From Latrodectus hesperus (lineage: Eukaryota; Arthropoda; Arachnida; Araneae; Theridiidae): 64,000 nucleotides of DNA. Below the pieces are notes generated by a model, which ran no database searches, was not told the origin of the DNA, and worked only from the letters and a program-made list of their open reading frames with translations. The first letter of the stretch is position 1. Every line of letters begins with the position of its first letter. This document shows positions 36,601-51,600 of this stretch, one piece after another. The position numbers and the translations under genes were made by a program. The stretch is taken from positions 24,317,399 through 24,381,398 of the forward strand of contig CM075853.1 of assembly GCA_037975125.1 (NCBI GenBank), read 5' to 3'.

Positions 36601-39600
36601 AAAGATCTGTTTGAATCCACCTCAACGAAAGGTGCGATTAACTGAGGTGAAAGCACGACATCGATCAAGATCATAAAAGATTCTAGTAAATCTTATCGAT
36701 TTTTAGATTTTAATAACTTTTATAATGAGGTTAGATATATTATAAAAATAAATTATATTTGTTTGGTTAATAGTTAAATGAAAGAAATGTATTATTTTCT
36801 AACTGCGCATGGAAAGCAATTTTTCTTTTGTACATTGTATGCTGTTTCTCACCTTACTTTACTTGTTTATCGACATTTTTTTTTTCATTTATCTTCCCTA
36901 TAGATTTTAGTTTAAAATTTGCTCAGTAACTTAATTTTTACTTCACTATAGCGATATACAAAATTGAATGTTTTCCAAGCGAAAAAGTTCAGGTCAAGAT
37001 AAAATGCGAAATTACGCTAATGAATTAGAATTTTAATATTATTCAGAGGAGCTGAATACGTTCTTGTACGTAATTGGACAATGCTGATTATAGTTAAAAT
37101 AATTCAACCGAGTCGTAGTGCCATCTGCTATTTATTTTATGAAACATATACGACATTTCTTTCAAAATTTTACTATAAGCTTTTCTGGTGAGAAATATTT
37201 TTTTATCCGATTATAAGCGTATAATATGTGCAATGAAATTCGAACTTTTTTTACACATAATTTGCAAATTATATACAGGAAAATACGGTAATTCAAATAA
37301 GCTAGTTATGAAATATATTTGTACTTAAAGAGTTTTATTTAACAGTTGAATAATTAGGAATTTTCATTGATACTTCTCCAAAAGCTTGAGAAATATAATT
37401 AATTTATACAAATCATAGTTTAAAAAATTTCTTACAAATCTATTTCATAACTATAAATATATTTTCATGCAAATGTGAAGATCATTTTATGATTCAAAAT
37501 TACAATATATCAGTTATTTTGTTTTATTAATGTGTACTGCACTACGATAATTCTTGTTTCTCTCTAATGTTTGTACACTAAAAATAAATTGCTTATGTTC
37601 AGTTCAGATATGTGTTTTTCTAATGAACTTGGTTTTAAAAATTTTGAGTTTTAATTACCTATTTAAAAGTGCTTAATTTTTCAAAGCACTTTTAAATAGG
37701 AAATAAAATAACTATTTAACTAATATTCCATCATTTGAAACAGTTGATAACTCAACTGTAACTTTTATACAATAAAATTTAATGGAACATTGATATTTAT
37801 GTAATTTCTTAATTAATTTAGAGTTATATCATTTCCATTGAAGCTAAATGTTGTAAAACTGCATTTATCAAAAAATTTGTATAAGAGTATATGAAAAAAC
37901 ATTTAAGTTACAAAATGAAAATACATTACAATTTCTTGAGCTTCAAAACAGTTTTGTAAATTATTTTTCAAATAACATTCCCAGCTTAAATGTCTTCAGC
38001 CTTTGTGGCTTATGAAATTTTCCAAAGCATATTGTTTTAACCTTACAACATTGGTAAAATATAGAGTATTACATATATTAGAAGAGAAAAAATAGGAAAT
38101 ATTTTATTCATTAATTTAAATTGAGTGTATGGAAAGCAATGAAGTAATCTGTTCAACTGCTGAATTTACTGTGTATAACATCTTAAAAATTTACACATTA
38201 CATTTTTAGCAATGAAATTTATATTTCTATTATCATATCTTGATTTGAATATTTAGAAATCAAATATTTTTTCCAAATTTAGAATCTGTTATTAAATTAT
38301 TCTTATATATACTTAGAAATATAATATTAAGATAAAGAAAACTAAAACTTTATTATATATTTAGTAATTTTGTTATGAAATATTAAATCATTAGTTAACT
38401 TTGCTATGGGATATTAAATGCTGGTTATTTAATAAATTTTATATTGAATTATTTCTATATTATTGTAGTTTTAAATTGTAATAAAATCAAATTAGTTTTT
38501 AACAAAATTTGTATTACTTTCCTTTTTTGTATGAAATGAGACAACATGAATTACATTTTCATTATTTCTTTAGTTGACAGAAGGCTTAGCCTTTTTGCAC
38601 AATGATGTAAAAATGATGCATGGCAATATGAATCCAGAATCAATCCTAGTAAACCAATGTGGTGCTTGGAAAATTGCTGGCTTTGACTTTTGTGTTCAAT
38701 TTGCAAGTAGTCCTGAATTTCAAGTATGTGAAATATTTTAATTTGAAACTTTCCTTCATTTAATTATTTTGTTGTTTTGCATATATTGTCTAATTAATCA
38801 GTCTAAATTACATGCGTTAAGTTGATGTACATGGTTTCCTGCAAATATTTTCTGTAAACTATATATCAGTCTGAATTGCATGTTCTTTTATTTTATATTT
38901 ACAGCGAAATTTTACTGTAAATGTGAAATGAAAAATATATAATTAATGTGAGAAAGTTTGTTTACATGTTATGTGTATTAATTTCAAGTATAGGAAATTA
39001 ATATCTAGAAAAGTATTTATATTTTTATCCACACAAGGTTTGAAAATGTCACGATAACATTATTTATTTTGGATCTGTAACATTGCATATTATCAGGAAA
39101 CCTGAAACTAGACTTACATTAAGAATTATGTTAGGTATTACAATAGTAGTAAAGAGAGTATTGTGTCAAGAGTAGCTGTTTTTTCCAAGAAATAATGAGT
39201 CAAGCTGACAACTGAAAGGTTTGTGTTCTTGCCTTCAGTCAAACATTTTTTGTGTTAGAATCTCCCTTTGGACTTGGATGTTTGTTATGATTTGGAATCC
39301 ATTTTAATTGTACATCCCTGTCTAATTATCTCTTAGAGAATTAGCATTGAGCAATAAACAAACCAAACTAAACCAAGAGAAAATTAATTTCAGACATTAA
39401 TCAGATCAAGGTTATTTCTTACCATAACCCATGATGATCAGTATATCTTGTTCATAACTTTTCATGTCAAAATAGGCTATGCTGTCAGTTGCAAAGATAG
39501 TGTTTTTGGCAACAGTGATAAATTTAACTGCATGAACATTCAATAAACTATATTAAATAATAATGGTTGTTGTGTTTAATAAAACAAGAGGCAAAAAACA

Positions 39601-42600
39601 TTTCGGATCCAATATTACCTGAAGTAAATTCTGCAATCCTTTTTTAAATTTCAATGTCATTCTTGTAGTGTATGTATTTTGCTGAAACAGTAGACTTACA
39701 TGATTTCTAAATTTACAACTTAAAAATAATTATTTGTCTGAAAAATGTTGATTTACTGGAAAAATTCAATATTAGGAAGCGATTGGTTGCGATTTTCCTA
39801 TATAAAATCATATTTTATTAAAATCACATCAATTCAAATTATCTAAAATTGTAAATCTAACCAGAAATTGTTAAAAACTGCCAATTATTTTTATTGATTT
39901 CTATGATTAAAATTCTATTGAGTAGCTATTAAAAAATCAGTTGAATTTTTTCTCTTTTTGTTATATTGAAGATAACAATAATATTTAAAGTGATAATTTT
40001 TATTGATCCTATTTGAATATAACAAATATATGTATCAATATATAATGTACAATATGATCATCTAACAAGTGCATAGATTCTGTACAAACGTTTTCTTTCA
40101 TCAATTGGGATTCTTTAGAATTATCCACTTTGAAATTTCATTATAAATGATATTCATTTTTCTTATTATTTATTCAAAGTAATATATTTTTATTCTAATA
40201 TTGCATGTTAAGAAACATTTTCTTTGTGTACAATAATTATTAAAAGGTATGCATAGTCATATTATCAGAGTAAATTTCAATAAAAATTCCTATATTTGCA
40301 CCAATTTACCTGGCTGTTACCAAAACCCTTACCAAATTATCTGTTTTCTACCTAATTTGGTAACCTAGAATAGAAGACAATATGATGAACTATAAGGTTA
40401 AATAGGCTTTACAGGCGATCTCTACAAAATACATATTTTGTAGAGATCGTCTCTAAAGGACAGTTAAATTTTGGATAGGGTTAAGATTTATAAAATGTTT
40501 TAAATATATAATAAGTTAATTCTATTTTATGGAGAGCATATTAAAATTGAATAGAAAATATTAGGTTTTTACCTAGAAATTAAGTTTTCTACTTTGTCAA
40601 ATAGTCCTATTAAAATTTATCCTGTCAGTTGTTTCTTTTAAAAAAAATTTTTTTATTTAAAATACAATATCTATTATTGTTATAAATCTAATAGACAGTT
40701 TCGAATGAAAAGGACTCTTGAGAATTTCTTTCAAAAAGTGTTATACTTACAGTATGTTTCACATAATGTATGAGACTATTAAAATAATAACTAAACACCG
40801 AAAAATTAATTTGAGGGAAAAACCTCTGAAAATTATAGTCATAAATGCCATAATGTCATTAAAAAATGATTAAAGACACTATGTACACACAAATTCTCTC
40901 CTAAAAAATTTCAAATGTCTTGTAAGTACTAAAATCTACCTAAGTACTGAATTACAAAAACATTGCTGGTGTCTGCTTTATTGCAAGTAATATCTAAAGA
41001 CATTTATATATATAATCTTCAGAGTTTTTTCCCTCAAATTCATTTTGCAGTTTAGTTATTATTTTAAGTAGTCTCACACATTTTATGAAACATACTGTAA
41101 GTATAACACTTTTTGATAGAAATTCTCAAGAGTCCTTTTCATTTGAAACTGTCTATTAGTTTTATAACTTTAGTTGATATTATATTTTAATTAAATAAAT
41201 TTTGTTTTTTCTAAAGAAACAATTGACAGGATAAATTTTAATAGGACTATTTGACAAAATAGAAAACTTAATTTCTAGGTCAAAACCTAAATCTTAATTT
41301 TCTATTCAATCTTAATATGCTCTCCATAAAATAAAGTTAACTTTTTATATATTTAAAACATTTTATAAATTTCATCCAAAATTTATTTTCCATAATAACT
41401 TCATAATCATTTTTATCATATTATTTTTTTATCATTTTTTATTTTTTATAAAAAATGATTATTTTTTATCATTATGATTTATTATCATAATCAACTATCT
41501 TCTTTTTTAAATATCTTGTGTTAAAATTCCAAGCACATAATAGGTTTATAGAGACATGTATGTTAAAAATATGGTTGTTTTTATAATTCATATCTGCATT
41601 CAGGTCATACCTTGACTCCTGTTTAAAGGCCATTTTGAAGCAAATGCTCTCATTACAAATTTTCTTAATAAGAATGTGCAAATTATTTTGTTTCAAATTC
41701 TTACAATCTTGGCAATACTTCTGATAAAGCAAGTAATTAATAATTAATAGTTTCTAAGAAATTTTGCAGGATTGTGAATGTTACTCAAATCAATAGTTGT
41801 AAGACAAATTCATTTTTATTGACTTATTTTTTGGCAATGGAAATCTCATCTTTTTTGTTCATAGTATATAATTGTAATTATATCAAGAACTTTTATCAAA
41901 ATATGTGCATATTATTTATTTGAAATTATATATTTGTTTTTCTTTTCTTGTGTAATGATTTTATATCTTATTTTTGTATTGTATTCAATTATTTAACAAA
42001 TTTACCACTAGCTTTCTATAGTTTTCTTGATTTTTCATTGTGAGATTTGATAAATTGTGAAAAGAAAATGTAATATATTTAATAATTGTAATATTTTTTA
42101 TTTCTTAAAAAGCGAAATTTCTTTCATAATCATTTTGAAATAAATAATGTTATTTAATGTTGTATGTAATATAATATGTTAATATAATGTTGTTAATATT
42201 TTTAGAATGACCAATTTAGTTTTAGTGAAATCAATATTGATTTACCTCCACCTTGTCATCCACATCTTGATTATGTTGCTCCAGAACGTATATTGGGTAG
42301 TTCAAATACTACTGCAAGTGATATGTTTTCTGTTGGAGCTCTATTTTATGCTGTGCATAATAAAGGAAAATCAATTTTAATAAATTCTGGATGTAGCCTT
42401 TCTACTATTAAACAAAACTTTAACCAGGTATTCAATTTTAATATTTTTAATTGTTGAAATTTTATTTATATGCATGAAATATTTGTAAGTTATTATAATT
42501 TATGAGTTCATAACATTTATGGCTTATCAATTTAGCTACTACATTTTGTTATTAAATTTTTATTTTGGATGAAAAACATCATTTACATCTGTACCTTTCA

Positions 42601-45600
42601 TGCTCTTATTAACAATCACAATGTCACAATTTTATTTTTAATCTTTATATTTTAAATACATTTTAATACATTTATTTCAAAAGTGGATTTTAGTTATAAT
42701 TCTTTAAATTATTTTTTCTAATTTTAATTTGTTAAGTTAATAATGATTTGTTTGCATTTTAAAGTCACTCCATTTTATAAAATAATAAAGTTAAATATAA
42801 TCGATATTTTGTACATCAGTTTTTCTTTACTGTTGTACTTTGTTATCAAATAAATCTTCCTGTCCATTTTTCCAACATTTTTAACTATTGTATCTATTAT
42901 TTTGTTTCAATTTCTGTCAATTTTTTTCAGTGTTATAAATATATAATTTGATATGAATAAAAAAATTTAATCTGTTTGTAAACTTATCAATGATATAAAA
43001 TTAATTATTGATATTAAATCTTTTTGTACACTTGTTTAGAAAAAATTATTAAATTAATAGAATTTATGCAATTAACATTATTTTATGTATTACATACACA
43101 TTTTTAAATGATACCTAAGTGAAATTAATAAGTAGAGTAAATTTAATCCATTTAATGTTTCATCTTTAATTTTTGAAATGTTATACTTGTTCTATGGTTT
43201 GGTTCTTATTCATGTACCTCTGATTAATGTGAATTCTTTTCCTTTTTGTTTATTTTTTTTCCTTTGGAAAAAAATATTGAATAAATGTATTAAGAACTTC
43301 ATGATTACATTTACAATTTGAAATTTTTCTTTGAAGCATGATATACAAAAATAAGAATCAGTTATTCAAGAATTTAAAATAAATTTACATTTTATTGAAA
43401 AATAAGCATATAATAGATTAAATAATTTAAAATTGGATTAGCTCTTAATGTGTTTAGACTAGAAATGTGATGTAATTAAATGCATTTTGGAAACTTTAGA
43501 TTGAACTATTAGATTCATTTTGTTGAATTGCTAGAATATTTTTTTCTTGCATGATACATTTGATAATTTATAAAGAATATTGTCATCATATTGAAGGTTA
43601 ATATTTTTAAACACTTTTGTGTTTAATAAATATAATAATTGATTGATTCTATAAAATTTACCTGTCTTCTAATTTTAGTTAAAAATGTTATCTCCAACTG
43701 CCTTAAATAGCTTACCTGCTGAAAGCCGTGATCATGTAAAAATGCTTCTTAATTATACTGCAGAACTACGACCTGATGCTTATCAGACATCAAAGGTATT
43801 TATTTCCCATAAATTTTTTCCTTTATTCCATTCTTCTATACAGAAGTTTTAATGAAATTTTGAAAATTTTTTCTTTTGCAGCTTTCAATATTTGAAGATG
43901 TAAGTGTTAAAACTCTCCAATACTTAGATTCTCTTTATCAATGGGATAATTTGCAAAAGTCACAGTTTTATAAAGGACTGCCACAAATCATTGCAAAAAT
44001 GCCAAAGGTTGGTATTTTATCATTGATCTTTGACATTTTTTTTCTAAGTTAAAAATTTGGTTCTTGCTTTTATCTCAGTAAGTAATAATACGCTAAATAA
44101 TATAATAATAAGTAATATATAATAAAACAATAAGTCCGAATATTCTTGAGCTATGCAAAAATTATTTAAAGATATATGTTTAGTTATGTTGATTACTTGT
44201 TAGAATGAGTCAGTAATAAAACTACTATAGCGTAAATAGGTAATAATTAAATGCAGCATTGGAACATGCATTTATTGACTTTTAAAATATCTTTTAATTT
44301 CCCTATAAGGTAATTAACTATTTAATTACTCGCATTGTAAATTGTTATCTAAGATATGTATCTTAGTTATAAAAGTTTATGTTTACTGCATTGTAGATTT
44401 TATTTGGCAAATAAGCTATCTTTCATTTATAGGTGAATATTTAACTATTTTGCCCTATTGATATAGTATATGAAAAAAGATAAAAGAAATGTTACATATT
44501 TTCCATGAAGACAGGAAACTGTACAATATAAGAAATATCACTTGATCTTTTGCTTTTTCAGATTAATAACCACTTTGTGAGAAAAAATAATAATTAAAAC
44601 TAAATTTACAAGACTGGTCTTTCCACAGAATTAGGAATTTTAATAGGAAAATGTAAAACAGGCAAATAGGGATAAAAAAAGAATAGTTCTCTTATAGGAA
44701 AAAAATTAATGTAAGAATTTGGAAATAATATTGAATTATATGTTTTATTTTACATTTATAATTATAACAAAGGGGATCAGTTAAAATATGTGTTGAATGT
44801 CTGATTCATCAAATTGAATTTTTACTTTTAATTAATGAAAAATAAGTGCACAAAATTTATAAACTGTAAGGACCAATCAGGAAAATAGGAATATTATTTT
44901 TATTACAGGAAAATAATCAATTCTATATTATTAAACTAGTAGTTGAGAAATTAAAGTTTACATGATAGCAGGATATTTGAAATTATTTGGAACATATTAC
45001 AATTATTTATGTATTACTTCCTATTATTGACATAGTAAAGATTCTTTTCCTAATTATAATTAATCTTCCTAACTATACCTTAATTATGCAATTTTAAGTT
45101 TTCTGCTTACTTCAGCACTGAATTTGCCTTAAATTTTATAGAAAACATTTTAAAATATGATAGAAATATAAATATTTATAAAATGAAGATACTGAATTTG
45201 ATTTGATATAATAATTCTTTCTTATCTTATTTTTTCAGAGAGTTAACTTATATCGAGTAATACCGTGCTTAGCAAAGGAATATCATACTCCTGAAATGGT
45301 TCCTTTTGTCCTTCCCAATGTTCTACTTATAGCAGAAGAAGTTACAAAAGAAGAATTTCAATCTTCTATTTTAAGTGATTTAATTCCTTTGTTTAGACTA
45401 CATGAACCAGTACAAGTGAGAATTAACTGATTTCAACTTTTTAAATATTTTAAAAATGACTGCTTGATGATATTTCTGTATTTTGATAAAGTTATCTTCT
45501 TTTAGTAAGGAATTTTTATTCACCTTTTATTCATCATATTGTTTCATATTTATTTACTTGAATAATTTTTAATTACTTTCTTATGTTATTTTAAGTTTTT

Positions 45601-48600
45601 TTCATACTTTTCTCTTTGTTTACTATATTTTTACAAGTTTTAACTCAACTGTTAAAATTTTTTTGATTATTTTTTAGCTTAATTTTTATTGGAAATATGG
45701 TTTTTAAATTAAAGTAATTAATTTTTTCATAATTATTCATTGAATTCAAGAGATCTGTTTTACAGAAATATAGGAAAACACCAAATAAACTTGACTGTTA
45801 AATTTTTAAGGTATTCTTAAAAGTCAGAATTACTAGTTTATGATTCCTATTTTCTTTATTTATATTTTATTAATATAAAATTGATTTAATTTTATTTGTA
45901 CATTCAATAAATATTTTATTTAGAATTGAAAATGTTTTTTTTAGCTACTTAAAAATTTAGAAGTGATTTTGCCAAAAAAAAATATACTTTTCAAAATTTT
46001 TGTTTTACTTTCATAGTTAAAGGATACAAATGAGAATTTATTTTTATGATTTTATAGCAAAATTTTTAAAATTTTCAATTCTAATAAAAAAATATTAGTC
46101 TTATACTTTTTTTAGCTTTTTATGCTCTAAAATGCCAAGAAAATTTTTTTGTCATCATTTTAAAGGGAATTTTATGAGCAATAATGTAATATTCAAATTG
46201 GACTTCCCTTATAAATGAAATTTTGTTTTTGAATATTTTTAAAATATTTGTTATTAGTAAATTACAAGTCAAAAATTTTCATATTGAAATTTTGTTAGCA
46301 TCAAAATTGCAAAATACTTGGTTTCTGTTCTGATCATAATTGATTATATCTCTCTATCAATGAATATACATGCAAAACCAAGTAACTTACATTTACAATA
46401 AGTAAGTTTTTTTGTTTCATAATAATTTTATTTTAATAAGACTGATCAAGATTTTATTTATTTTTCAAGATTTAAAATATGTAACAATAATAATATTTGT
46501 TACTTGAATAAATATCATTTGTATATAAAATTAAAATTTTAAAATTCACATTAGTTTATCAAGATTTAAATTAGAATCAAACTTTTTTGAACGGTTATAA
46601 AAAAATGGATAAAGAGTAAAAAAATCATACAGGGAAAAATTAAAGGTTTTACCAAGTTTTTAAAAATGATTACACAAGATTGAAAAGAGGAAAGTTTAAA
46701 AAAAATTCTTTCATTTACTTATATCACCAATGAGAACTTCAGAAGATCTTATTAAAATCTGAAAGATTTAATGGTTGTTGATTTGGTATAAAATAATTTA
46801 CTAATAAATGGAAAAGTGAATATTTTCCAAATTTGGAAATTTATTAATTTTATTTTTAGGTTACTTTGATTTTTATGCAAAAGATGGAGCTGTTGTTATC
46901 CAAATGCCCTCCAGTAGTCATTACTAATCATGTTCTGCCAATGATATACAGATCGCTGGAATCAGATGCCCAACAAATACAAGTATATTTATTTATACCA
47001 TAGCTTTATATTAATATTATTAAGACTTAATTGCTTACTGTATTTAAATCAATAGTATTCATTAATATGTCTAGTTATAAATTTCAGACACATTAAAAAT
47101 TAACCCATTCCAAAACACAATTTGATTTTTTTTAAAGAGTAATTTCATTTGGCACTTAATTATTCAGTTCATAAGCATTTTGTTTATTCATAGATTGATA
47201 AAAAATTTAGAAATTTGTTATTAATATATTTTTAGATGTATTTTCTGCTAACATACTTTATTTTTTTATACCAGGAGCTTTGTTTGAGTATCATTCCCAA
47301 ATTCGCAAACCTTATAGAATATTCTGCTATGAAAAATGCTCTTCTGCCTCGAATAAAGAAACTTTGCATTGGTACTAGCTACTTATCAGTATGTATATGT
47401 ACAAGCTTATGTAATTTTTAAACTATTTCTTAACATTTTTTTTGTTCCTATTGTTTTTATCATGCTATTTTAAATGGACTAGATGCTAAGTTTTCAACTA
47501 AATTTCAATGTGAAAATTAGATTTCTTTTCAAATCTAAACACTCTCAATCATGAATTTATTATCTTTCCTAAATCATTTTGAGTAAATAATTTCTTGTAT
47601 ATATTTAACTATAAAATATTTGTAAATTTTCATTAAACTCAAGCTTGTTAATTAATAATTTAAGAAAATATAAAAACTAAGGTAACAATTAAACTTTTTA
47701 AATGTTGTCAGAATAGTTGCACCCATGACAATTATCTATTCTTAGTATGAGTATAAAAATATTCAATAATTATAATGTTTTTCCAAAGGTTCGTGTAAAC
47801 TGTTTGGTTTGTCTTGGAAAATTGCTTGAACATTTAGACAAATGGTTGGTGCTTGATGAAATTTTACCTTTCCTTCCACAAATACCTTCAAAAGAACCAG
47901 CTGTGCTCATGGGAATGTTAGGTAAATGAAATATCAAAGAAATGCAAATCTAATGGGAAAATTTTCAATCTATCATTTAATTTCACTTATTAAATTATAC
48001 TAAATTTTTATTATTGATGTGTAAAATTTTTTCTTATTGCAATGTGTTTATATTGAATTCTAAAATATTCTGTTCTAATGATGAATATTGTTTTTCCCAT
48101 TTATTGTTACATTTTTGTGTGATACACTCTACTTAAATTTATTGATATAAAAATATGACTTTAATCATATTTTTCTGTTATTAGCATAAAATAATTCAAG
48201 TATCTAAGTTATAATAGACACCATTAACAGTTTAAAACTATTATAAATGTGAAATACTCAGTCTGCATAGTTATTTTCTGGAAAGGTATTTTACCAATTT
48301 TTTTTATAGATTTATGAAGTAACTGTTTTTGTTCTCAGAGTTATCTTAATGGACTCAATTCATCGCTAGACGGCGCTGCAATAACTTGTCACGTGACAAG
48401 TACCAAGCTTAGATTGTTTACACATGTATTGCTATGCAATTGCATTAAAATTTACAGCTACTGACGTTTATTATTTTCCACATTTATTTTATCAACTCGC
48501 AAACTGATTATATAAACAAATATATAGATTTCTAACAATTCTTTAAATATATACAATGTCAAATTCCATATTAAATAGAGCTTTGAATATTTATTCTTTT

Positions 48601-51600
48601 ACTAACTGTTCAATATTTGAATATGCTGAAAAGTTTTCTCAAATGAGTGGAAATAATAGCATTTTGACAAAAATGAAGAAAGGTCATTTGTTATGGCAAG
48701 AGAAATTTGTCAGCAAAATAGTTTTTGATGAGATAAATGAAGACAATGCAGCAGCTTATTCTGTCTCGGCGACGGTGAAAGCCGAGATGAAAAAATCAGT
48801 GACTTATAAACCTACTGTTGTAATCACAATGAATGATAAGGTAAGTTAATCTTTAATTATTTTCTGAAGTTATTTTAAAATTTTTATTAATTTTATACTT
48901 AAATAAAATTATTTTTAATGTTGTTTATATTGCATTATCAGATGATATTAGGATATAAATTATGTAAATAAGGAATATACTGTAAGCAGAATATATTATG
49001 CAGTAGCTTAGAAATTATAAATTAACTTTCTAAGCTGCAGCAGGAACCTTATAAAGACTTAACTTTAGTTAAATTTTATATAATCTTAGCATTTATGTAA
49101 TAATAAACAGTAGCTTCCACAAATAAAATCTTTTAATCCACAAATAAAAACTAAAAAATAAGTTTTGAAAGTCTTTTATTATGATAATTCATTAGTATGA
49201 GTGTTTTATTCTTTTGTAAATATATAAGAAATTATTTCATTGAAGCATATTTATATGTGCAGTAATTAAATGGAAGGTTTTTAGAAAGATTATAGGCCTG
49301 AGAGTTTCATTGAATATTGAAATTTTTAGTTGACTCGGCAAAAACTATATTACTCTCTCTCTAAATACTTAAAAAATAACTCTGTTTGAATTTCTGATTC
49401 TGTTATGAATAAAAAGTATTATTAAGAGCTTTAATTTTAGAAATTCTGTGTATCATGTCTCTTTCTAGTTTTCATAAATAATTACAAGAGATCCTGAAAC
49501 AAAAATATGACTATCATTATTAATGAAAGATAATTAATGTTATTTTTATTATAGTTATTGTGTAAGCATTATGCAGTAATTAGATTGCATCAAATCAATC
49601 TTCAAAATATAATTGTTCAATAAGATTTTACTTTTAAATGCATAGTTAAATAAAAATACATGTTTTGAAGAATTGCTAAATGTAATTAGTGTCTACATAA
49701 TTTACTGGCACAATGTTAGTATGTTTTACAAGTTAGTCTGAGCCTTTATTTCACCTGGGTTATTTAGATAATTTTGTTAATCTTGAGATGCAATGCTCGA
49801 ATATTGAAGAAAATATTTAAGAGTAAAGTAAATATCTAAAAGGTGTTGCATGATAACTGTTTAAGATGTACCAAGTAAAATGGCATCTAGCATTATAATT
49901 ACATCATAATAGTATTTTTATCCTATGTTTAAGTATCCATTTGTGTTTATTTATATATTAAAATGGGTTAGGTGCGTACCACAATTTAGTAGTAAGGAAT
50001 CATTTTAAATTTCAAAATATTTTATCAGTCTTTGAGTATTTATAATTTAAAAGTTAAATATTGCTCTACTGCATTATTTTTTATAAAAACTAAATTTAGT
50101 GGCACGCAACCTTCCCTTATTGCCACGCAATAAAAGACAAGACCTTCAGTGCCCATATCTGTTTTCGTGACCAAACATGTCCCAGTTGATGTATTTATCA
50201 AAGTTAGTTGGTCAGCCTTATGTAAAATCCCTAGTTATTAATCTGAAGCATGCTTTATATCCAATTTTAACAACTCACTGAAGCGATGAAAAGTTAAGTC
50301 AACCTTTTTTATTTAATTCTTACAGGTAAAAACTCATTTTTTTATTTATTCTTACAGGTAAAAACTGCTTCTTGCACTTGTGCTGCTGGAGGGATGCCAG
50401 CATGTTGCAAACATGTGTTTGCATTATTGCAAGGATTAGAAGATTATTCTTCAAAGAAATTGTATGATGCACCAACTGAGAGGCTCCAAACATGGCATCA
50501 GCCCAAAATCATAAAAACTGTTCCTGTTAAAGCATCTGCAATTTTCAGTAACAAGTGTGAAGACGTACACTTATCAAACACTGAATTTAAATGGAATTGC
50601 CTTGTAGATTTTAGTTTACCAGTGTTTGATGCTCTTAGAGAGAGTAATGAAATTAAACAAAATTTAACGCTTCCTTTACCAGCTGTAGTTTATGCTGGTA
50701 ATTCCATCATTCCTTTTACTGGTGAAACAAACTTAGATGTAAACGAAATAATATTTTACCATCAAAATTATAGTTTTACTTTAGAGGAATGCATAGATAT
50801 AGAACAAAGAACAATTGGGCAAAACAATCAAGAATGGCATGAAATAAGAAAATATAGACTTACTGCAACAGACATTAAATTAATTATAAGTCGACAGAGT
50901 GATTATTCTGCAATAGCTTACCAAATTTTTAAAAATAAAAGTAGAGATATTTCCTTTATTCCAGCAGTTAGGTATGGATTGGAAAAGGAAAGCTATGTAA
51001 GAAATTACATACAACAAAAATATTCAAACTATATTTTACGAAAAACTGGAGTTATAATTAATCCAGTTTTTCCTCATTTAGCAGCATCACCTGATGGTTT
51101 ACTATGTAAACCTGGAAATACAGAAGTGATGCTGATAGAAATTAAAACAATTTACAACAAAGAAAATTTAACACTAAATGAACTGTGCACTGCTAGAGTT
51201 AACTTCTGTTTAGAAATTGTTAGTGGTGCACTAGTTCTTAAAAAACAACATAAATATTATGCCCAAATCCAGTGCCAATTAGCTTGTTCAAACTTACACA
51301 AATGTCTTTTTGTTGTGTATTTACAGAAGGATGGAAAAGACTATTTTCATGAAGAAATTGTTTATTTTGATGAAATTCAATGGGCAGATTGGGATGTAAG
51401 ATTAAAAAATTTTTTTCAAGTTATTATTTTCCTTATCTTTATACATTATCCCAATAAATATTTTCTTATATTATTCACCTAGTGTATTTATGACATTCAT
51501 TAACTCATTTGTAAATAGTATTTGATTTGATTTTTCAACTTTATGAATTCAATGTTAGTAATAATAAATATTTAGTCACCAATAAATCTTACTTCACATT

